A stretch of DNA of 43,937 nt from Desulfurivibrio sp044068515 (lineage in GTDB: Bacteria; Desulfobacterota; Desulfobulbia; Desulfobulbales; Desulfurivibrionaceae): assembly GCF_044068515.1 (NCBI RefSeq), contig NZ_JBIPKI010000016.1, positions 1 to 43,937 of the forward strand. Direction: 5' to 3'. Below, piece by piece: positions 39,470 through 43,937 of the stretch. Both the position numbers and the translations under genes were made by a program. The notes below the pieces were generated by a model. That model had not been told where the DNA came from. It saw nothing but the letters and a program-made list of their open reading frames with translations, and made no database searches. Every line of letters begins with the position of its first letter. Within the stretch, counting starts at the first letter, position 1.

Positions 39470-40771
39470 ATGACCCTGACTCCCCTTGCCACGACCTCGG
39501 AAGCGGGCCGGGCCCAGTTGGCCGCCCTGCGGGACCGGTTCCAGTCCGCCGATGATAATTGTCGCCGCCAGGTAAGTGAAATAATCGCCCGGGTGCGCGG
39601 CGGCGGCGACGCGGCCCTGGTGGAGTATACCCGCCGGTTCGATGCCCCCGATTTCCGGGCCGAGCAGTTGGCGGTTTCTCCCGCGGAACTGCAGGAGGCC
39701 TATGCCCGGGTCGATGACGAATTGCGGGCCACCCTGGAGTTGGCCATCGAGCGGATTTACGAGTTTCACGAACGGGAAAAGGAGCAGTCCTGGCTGCTGA
39801 CCCGGGAGGACGGGGTTATCACCGGGCGGCTGGTCAACCCGGTGGATGCCGCCGGGCTCTATGTTCCCGGGGGCCAGGGCGGCAGCACCCCCCTGGTTTC
39901 TTCGGTATTGATGAACGGCATTCCCGCCGGGATCGCCGGGGTCCAGCGGCGGGTGATGCTGACCCCGCCCAACCCCGAGGGCAAGGTCAACCCCGCCCTG
40001 CTGGTGGCGGCCCAGGAAATCGGGATCAGCGAGATCTACAAGGCCGGCAGCGCCTGGGCCATCGCCGCCCTGGCTTACGGCACCGAGACCATCCCGGCGG
40101 TGGACGTGATCGTCGGCCCCGGCAACCAGTATGTCACCGAGGCCAAGCGCCAGGTTGCCGGCCGGGTGCGGATCGACATGATCGCCGGCCCCAGCGAGGT
40201 TCTGATCCTGGCCGATCACAGTGCCGAACCCGACTACGTCGCCGCCGATCTGCTGGCCCAGGCCGAGCATGATCCCCAGGCCCTGGCGATGTGCATCTGC
40301 GTGGATGAAGAGATGGCGGCCCGGATCGCCGCCGCCCTGGCGGAACAGCTGCCGCAACTGGAGCGGGCCGAGATTGCCGCCCGCTCGCTCAAGGAGCGGG
40401 GAGTGCTGCTGGTGGCCGCCGATCTCGACGAGGCCGTGGCCCTGGCCAACCAGATCGCCGCCGAGCACCTGGAGCTGATGATCGCCGAGCCCTTCGCATG
40501 GCTGCCCCGGATTCGCCATGCCGGGGCGATTTTCCTGGGCAAGTACACCCCGGAATCCGCCGGCGACTACCTGGCCGGCCCCAACCACGTGCTGCCGACC
40601 ATGGGCACGGCCCGTTTTTCCTCCGCCCTGGGGGTGGAGACCTTTGTCAAGAAAAGCAGCCTGATCAGCTATTCCCGCGAGGCCCTGCTGGCCGACCAGG
40701 CCGATATCCAGCGCCTGGCCCGGCTGGAAGGGCTGACCGGCCATGCCCGCTCCGCCGCCATCCGCCGCTGA
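39470..40771 (+). CDS. hisD: Histidinol dehydrogenase
   Basis: Starting at ATG 39470, eight bases after GAGG, the protein has 433 residues, the usual length. Signatures include VNPVDAAGLYVPGGQGGSTPLVSSVLM split over conserved glycines, DVIVGPGNQYVTEAKRQVAG, IDMIAGPSEVLILAD, LLAQAEHDPQA (zinc-site Gln/His) and AGPNHVLPTMGTARF. It oxidises histidinol to histidine with two NAD+ in the last histidine step. The frame runs upstream to 39398 without conserved residues. No other his gene is nearby in the window. Confidence 0.97.
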   Translation: MTLTPLATTSEAGRAQLAALRDRFQSADDNCRRQVSEIIARVRGGGDAALVEYTRRFDAPDFRAEQLAVSPAELQEAYARVDDELRATLELAIERIYEFHEREKEQSWLLTREDGVITGRLVNPVDAAGLYVPGGQGGSTPLVSSVLMNGIPAGIAGVQRRVMLTPPNPEGKVNPALLVAAQEIGISEIYKAGSAWAIAALAYGTETIPAVDVIVGPGNQYVTEAKRQVAGRVRIDMIAGPSEVLILADHSAEPDYVAADLLAQAEHDPQALAMCICVDEEMAARIAAALAEQLPQLERAEIAARSLKERGVLLVAADLDEAVALANQIAAEHLELMIAEPFAWLPRIRHAGAIFLGKYTPESAGDYLAGPNHVLPTMGTARFSSALGVETFVKKSSLISYSREALLADQADIQRLARLEGLTGHARSAAIRR

Positions 40772-40803
40772 GCAGAGTGGCCGCCATCCCGCCGGACTGG
40801 ACT

Positions 40804-40835
40804 CCGGCCGTCATGGCGTTCGCGCCAACGGCCGG
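40804..40835. terminator. Hairpin between converging hisD and cysM
   Basis: CCGGCCGT (40804-40811) pairs with ACGGCCGG (40828-40835), and inside it TGGCG/CGCCA (40814-40818 with 40823-40827) close a TTCG tetraloop, with a two-base bulge. It lies in the short gap between converging genes, where a bidirectional terminator is expected. There is no T-run, so it may act as a barrier, not a classic terminator. Confidence 0.5.
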
Positions 40836-40837
40836 CT

Positions 40838-41755
40838 TCAGGGCGGGCAGAGGGCGCACTTGCTGGTGAACACCTGGGAAGAGAGGTAGCGGTCGCCGCG
40901 GTCGGGCAGGATGGTCACCACGGTGGAGCCGCGGGGCAGGTCCCGGGCCACCTGGATCGCCCCCCAGACCGCGGCCCCGCTGGAAATCCCGCAGAAAAGA
41001 CCTTCGCGAATCGCCAGATCCCGGGTGGTGTTGAAGGCGTCCGCGTCGCTGCACACCACCACCCCGCTCAGCAGGGCGGGTTCGTAGATGGCGGGCACGA
41101 TGGACTCCTGCATGTTCTTCAGCCCCTGGATGCAGTGGCCCAGGGTCGGCTCCACCCCCACCACCTGGATCGGTTTGCTCTTCTCCTTGAAATAACGGGC
41201 GCAGCCCATCAGGGTGCCGGTGGTCCCCATCCCGGCCACCAGCACGTCCACCGTGCCCGCGGTCTGCTGCCAGATTTCGGGGGCGGTGGTCTCGTAATGA
41301 GCCCGCCAGTTGTACTCGTTTTTAAACTGGTCCGGCATGAAATACTCGCCGTTGCAGTGCTCCCAGATGTGCCGGGCCCGCAGGATCGCCCCATCGGTGC
41401 GGTCGCAGCCCGGGGTCAGTTCCAGGTCGGCGCCCAGGGCGGCCAGCACCGCCCGGCGCTCCTCGGAAACACAGGCCGGCATGGTGAGCTTGATCCGGTA
41501 GCCCAGGGCGGCCGCCACCATGGCCATGCCGATGCCGGTGTTGCCCGAAGTCGGCTCCAAGATGGTCTGGCCGGGCTGCAAGGCGCCGGTGGCGATGGCG
41601 TGGCGGATCATGGAATAGGCCGGCCGGTCCTTCAGCGAGCCGCCGGGGTTTGAGCCTTCCAGCTTCGCACAAATGCGGACCCCGCTGCGCTCGGTGTTCC
41701 AGATCGTTTGCAGGTCGACCAGGGGGGTGTTGCCAATGGCGTCAAGCAGCTTCAT
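40838..41755 (-). CDS. cysM: Cysteine synthase B-like (O-acetylserine sulfhydrylase, CysM type)
   Basis: Starting at ATG 41755, with GGAGAA eight bases upstream, the protein has 305 residues. It has the PLP-lysine motif NPGGSLKDRPAYSMI, substrate loop EPTSGNTGIGMAM, the PLP-phosphate loop AGMGTTGTLMG, and the CysM-like HYETTAPEIWQQT, REGLFCGISSGAAV and DRGDRYLSSQVF. It makes cysteine from O-acetylserine and sulfide or thiosulfate. The pattern fits CysM better than CysK. The last residues, CALCPP, carry an unusual CxxC. The upstream extension of the open frame has no conserved content. Confidence 0.88.
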   Translation of the reverse strand: MKLLDAIGNTPLVDLQTIWNTERSGVRICAKLEGSNPGGSLKDRPAYSMIRHAIATGALQPGQTILEPTSGNTGIGMAMVAAALGYRIKLTMPACVSEERRAVLAALGADLELTPGCDRTDGAILRARHIWEHCNGEYFMPDQFKNEYNWRAHYETTAPEIWQQTAGTVDVLVAGMGTTGTLMGCARYFKEKSKPIQVVGVEPTLGHCIQGLKNMQESIVPAIYEPALLSGVVVCSDADAFNTTRDLAIREGLFCGISSGAAVWGAIQVARDLPRGSTVVTILPDRGDRYLSSQVFTSKCALCPP

Positions 41756-42140
41756 CAAAATTCTCCAACCAATAATAAACCAGGGCGGCTTGCCGGGAGA
41801 GCGGCTGCCCGTATATTGTCTTGCCCGCCGCCGGCGTTTCCCCTCGCCGAGGCGGGCGGCAGTGCCGGAACAAGCTACCCCAAAGGGCCAAAGAAAGGCA
41901 ATAAAATACCGCAACCGGCCTTGACCCGTGGCCTGGCGGGCGGAGCCGGCCCAGGTAAAATCCCCCGGGAATTCCGGTTATTCGTCGCCGGCGGGCCCCG
42001 CGGCGGTGATTGATTTGCCGGCCGAAACAAGGTACTTTGTTGCGACAAGCGGGCTGGAGGCCGGGCTCGGCCTGCCGGCGGTCCGGCGGCCCGGCCAGGT
42101 TTTTTTATGCAATCAGCTTGAGTAAGGGGTGTTAAGGGGG
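41756..42140. other. Intergenic region between cysM and the DUF1461 gene
   Basis: About 385 bases between divergent genes. It contains palindrome E5 (41783-41880), and a GC-rich remainder in which no gene, riboswitch or clear promoter pair was recognised. Confidence 0.55.
41783..41880. repeat. Palindromic element E5, diverged member of the family
   Basis: Outer arms GGGCGGCTTG (41783-41792) and CAAGCTACCC (41871-41880) pair with two mismatches. A strong inner hairpin, GCCCGCC (41823-41829) with GGCGGGC (41851-41857), extends through CGGCG/CGCCG. The 15-mer CGGGCGGCAGTGCCG at 41853-41867 is identical to the minus strand of E1 at 32979-32993. It is less symmetrical than E1-E4. Confidence 0.5.
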
Positions 42141-42911
42141 ATGTTGAGCAAGGGAAGCAGGATACCCGGCTGGCTGCTGGCGGCCTGCCTATTGCCGGCG
42201 GCTTTGCTGCTGGCCTGGCTGCTGCTGGCCCGGCTCAATTTTCTTTACCCGGTCTGGTACCAGGTGCTGGCCATCGAGGAGCATATTGCCCTTTATGCCC
42301 CCCAGAACCGCCACGGCAAGACCGATTTCGTCGAGACCACCCCTGCCGAGCATCGCCGCCTTTTCGCCGCCATTGTCCAGGCGATCCAGGGCCGGGGCGA
42401 GCCCCTGGCGGACATCGTTTACCGGGACGCCGCCGGCCGGGAACTGGGCCGTTTTCTCCAGGCCGACGAGGTCGGCCACCTCGAAGATGTCCGGCGCCTG
42501 GTGGCCCTGCTGACCAAAAGCGGAACCCTGCTGGCCCTGGCCGGGGGGCTGCTGGCCCTGCTGATCTGGTGGCGGCAGCTGCCTCTGCCGCCGCCGGGCC
42601 GGGTCGGCCTGGCCCTGCTGGGGCTGTTGCTGGCCGGCGGAGCCCTGCTGGCCCTGGCGGGGCCCCAGCAGGTTTTCGATCGCCTCCATGAGTGGGTGTT
42701 CCCCCCCGAGCATCCCTGGTTTTTCTATTATCAGGATTCGCTGATGACCACCACCCTCAAGGCGCCCCAGATCTTTGCCGCCATCGCCGGGCTCTGGACT
42801 CTGGCGGGGGTGGTTTCTTACCTCCTGATCTACGCCGTACTGCGGCGCCTGCTGCCGGCCGGCGTCCCGGGCCCCCCCAAAACCAACCGGAAGAGGGCCT
42901 CCCTGGGATGA
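42141..42911 (+). CDS. DUF1461 integral membrane protein
   Basis: Starting at ATG 42141 (a GTG at 42129 is an alternative) the protein has 256 residues. It has an N-terminal membrane helix, a soluble domain of about 90 residues with EEHIALYAPQNRHGK, and three or four further helices: LLALAGGLLALLIWW, VGLALLGLLLAGGALLALAG and AIAGLWTLAGVVSYLLIYAVL. The segment FDRLHEWVFPPEHPWFFYY, before the last helix, is the DUF1461 hallmark (F-x3-H-x2-F-F). Function is unknown; the family is often seen beside polA or other housekeeping genes. Its TGA overlaps the polA ATG. Confidence 0.82.
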   Translation: MLSKGSRIPGWLLAACLLPAALLLAWLLLARLNFLYPVWYQVLAIEEHIALYAPQNRHGKTDFVETTPAEHRRLFAAIVQAIQGRGEPLADIVYRDAAGRELGRFLQADEVGHLEDVRRLVALLTKSGTLLALAGGLLALLIWWRQLPLPPPGRVGLALLGLLLAGGALLALAGPQQVFDRLHEWVFPPEHPWFFYYQDSLMTTTLKAPQIFAAIAGLWTLAGVVSYLLIYAVLRRLLPAGVPGPPKTNRKRASLG

Positions 42912-43937
42912 GCGCGGCCATGACTGAGCGGCAACCGATCTATCTGATTGACGGCAGCGCCTATATCTACCGGGGTTATCACGCCATCGGGCCCTTGACC
43001 AACGCCGCCGGGCTGCCCACCCACGCGATTTTCGGCTTCATCAATATCCTGCTGCGGGTGATCCGGGAAAAACAGCCGCGCTACCTGGCGGTGGCCTTCG
43101 ACGCCAAGGGCCCCAATTTCCGCCACCGGATCTTTCCCGCCTACAAGGCCAACCGGCCCCCGATGCCCCCCGACCTGGCCTGCCAGATTCCCTACATCAA
43201 GGAGCTGGTGGCCGCCTACCATATCACCGCCCTGGAAGAGGAGGGGGTCGAGGCCGACGACCTGATCGCCACCGCCGCCCGGCGGCTGGCCGGCCCCGAG
43301 CAGCCGGTGATCGTCGTTTCCGGCGACAAGGACCTGCTGCAGCTGATCAACGACCAGATCACCCTCTGGGATCCCATGAGCGACAAGCTCATGGACCCGG
43401 CGGCGGTGGAGCGCAAGTACCAGGTAAAGCCCGGGCAATTGCTGGATTTCTTCGCCCTGATCGGCGACAGTTCGGACAATGTGCCGGGGGTACCGGGAGT
43501 GGGGCCCAAAACGGCGGCCAAGCTCATCAGCCAGTTCGGCGATCTCGATCAGCTCTATGCCCGCCTGGAGCAAGTCAGCGCCGCCAAGTTGCGGGAAAAA
43601 CTGGCCGCCCACCAGGGGGAGGCCCTGCTGGCCCGCGACCTGATCCGGCTCAAGGATGACCTGGATTTGCCGGGCCGGCCCGAGGCTTACCGCCTGCCGC
43701 CGCCCGACGAGGATAAACTGCGGCGTCTCTTCACCGAACTGGACTTCTCCCGCCTGATCAAAAGCGAGCTGCGCACCGCCAAGCTGGAGTCCGCCGGCTT
43801 TCACCTGGTCGCCGGCGAGGCCGAATTGGCCGAGCTGGGCGATAAACTGGCCGCTGCCGGGGCGGACCTGGTCATCGACACCGAAACCACCTCGCTGGAT
43901 CCCCTCCAGGCCGAACTGGTGGGCATTTCCCTCGCCC
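42908..43937 (+). CDS. polA: DNA polymerase I, N-terminal part (runs off the window)
   Basis: The frame opens at ATG 42908, overlapping the previous stop by four bases, and stays open to the end, giving about 343 residues of a protein normally near 900. The 5'-nuclease domain is complete: YLIDGSAYIYRGYHA with the first Asp, VEADDLIATAA, VVSGDKDLLQLI, and LIGDSSDNVPGVPGVGPKTA (helix-hairpin-helix). The 3'-5' exonuclease-like domain begins, with an intact DTET at the first exonuclease motif (VIDTETTSLDP). It acts in Okazaki fragment processing and repair. The polymerase domain lies outside the window. An ATG at 42920 is an alternative start. Confidence 0.96.
   Translation, partial: MSAAMTERQPIYLIDGSAYIYRGYHAIGPLTNAAGLPTHAIFGFINILLRVIREKQPRYLAVAFDAKGPNFRHRIFPAYKANRPPMPPDLACQIPYIKELVAAYHITALEEEGVEADDLIATAARRLAGPEQPVIVVSGDKDLLQLINDQITLWDPMSDKLMDPAAVERKYQVKPGQLLDFFALIGDSSDNVPGVPGVGPKTAAKLISQFGDLDQLYARLEQVSAAKLREKLAAHQGEALLARDLIRLKDDLDLPGRPEAYRLPPPDEDKLRRLFTELDFSRLIKSELRTAKLESAGFHLVAGEAELAELGDKLAAAGADLVIDTETTSLDPLQAELVGISLA

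Overview
The window is GC-rich bacterial chromosome carrying a type II secretion operon end, large multiheme c-type cytochromes, a complex I operon without an NADH-oxidising module, and a heme b synthase of the alternative pathway (ahbD). This combination suggests an anaerobic, metal- or electrode-respiring, or sulfate/sulfur-metabolising member of the Desulfobacterota (a Desulfobulbales/Desulfurivibrio-like or Desulfuromonadales-like lineage). The taxon is an inference from gene content. No rRNA or other marker gene fixes it.

Layout. (1) 1-2227 (+): end of a type II secretion operon, gspM (partial), gspN, gspG, gspH. (2) 2432-7166 (+): a tight five-gene operon behind a good sigma70-type promoter that overlaps a palindrome. 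It encodes a ten-heme cytochrome, a cysteine-less redoxin/TPR protein, a CHRD-domain protein, an outer-membrane beta-barrel and a second ten-heme cytochrome. This is the gene set expected of a porin-cytochrome electron conduit. (3) 7341-11051 (+): an octaheme lipoprotein and an undecaheme OmcA/MtrC-family lipoprotein with a collagen-like linker, closed by a strong terminator. Together regions 2 and 3 carry about 39 heme-binding motifs. (4) 11253-12784: a DUF1566 secreted protein, a 570-base gene-poor scar, and a decayed toxin-antitoxin locus (vapC with an internal deletion, phd-type antitoxin intact). (5) 24720-12985 (-): nuoABCDHIJK, then an MrpD-like subunit, a small membrane protein, a NuoL/MrpD-like subunit, nuoM and nuoN. 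There is no nuoEFG and there are four antiporter-like pump subunits instead of three. (6) 26660-24970 (-): a small conserved protein and mpl (peptidoglycan recycling). tRNA-Ala(GGC) lies upstream. (7) 27378-32895 (+): the rod-shape operon mreB-mreC-mreD-mrdA-rodA. (8) 37380-33103 (-): ahbD, hemE, an HD-domain gene and hemH. (9) 37655-43937: nadE and hisD (+), cysM (-), a DUF1461 membrane protein and the start of polA (+).

How it fits together. Complex I (probably fed by ferredoxin or another non-NADH donor) would energise the membrane and reduce quinone. The cytochrome loci could carry electrons from the periplasm through the outer membrane to an external acceptor, and the heme genes supply cofactor for these heme-rich proteins. 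Besides the cytochrome locus, the least expected feature is a family of at least five related ~90-110 base palindromic elements (17819, 26736, 32891, 35017, 41783). Several begin exactly at the stop codon of the preceding gene. Coding calls rest on motif recognition by eye; no database search was run.
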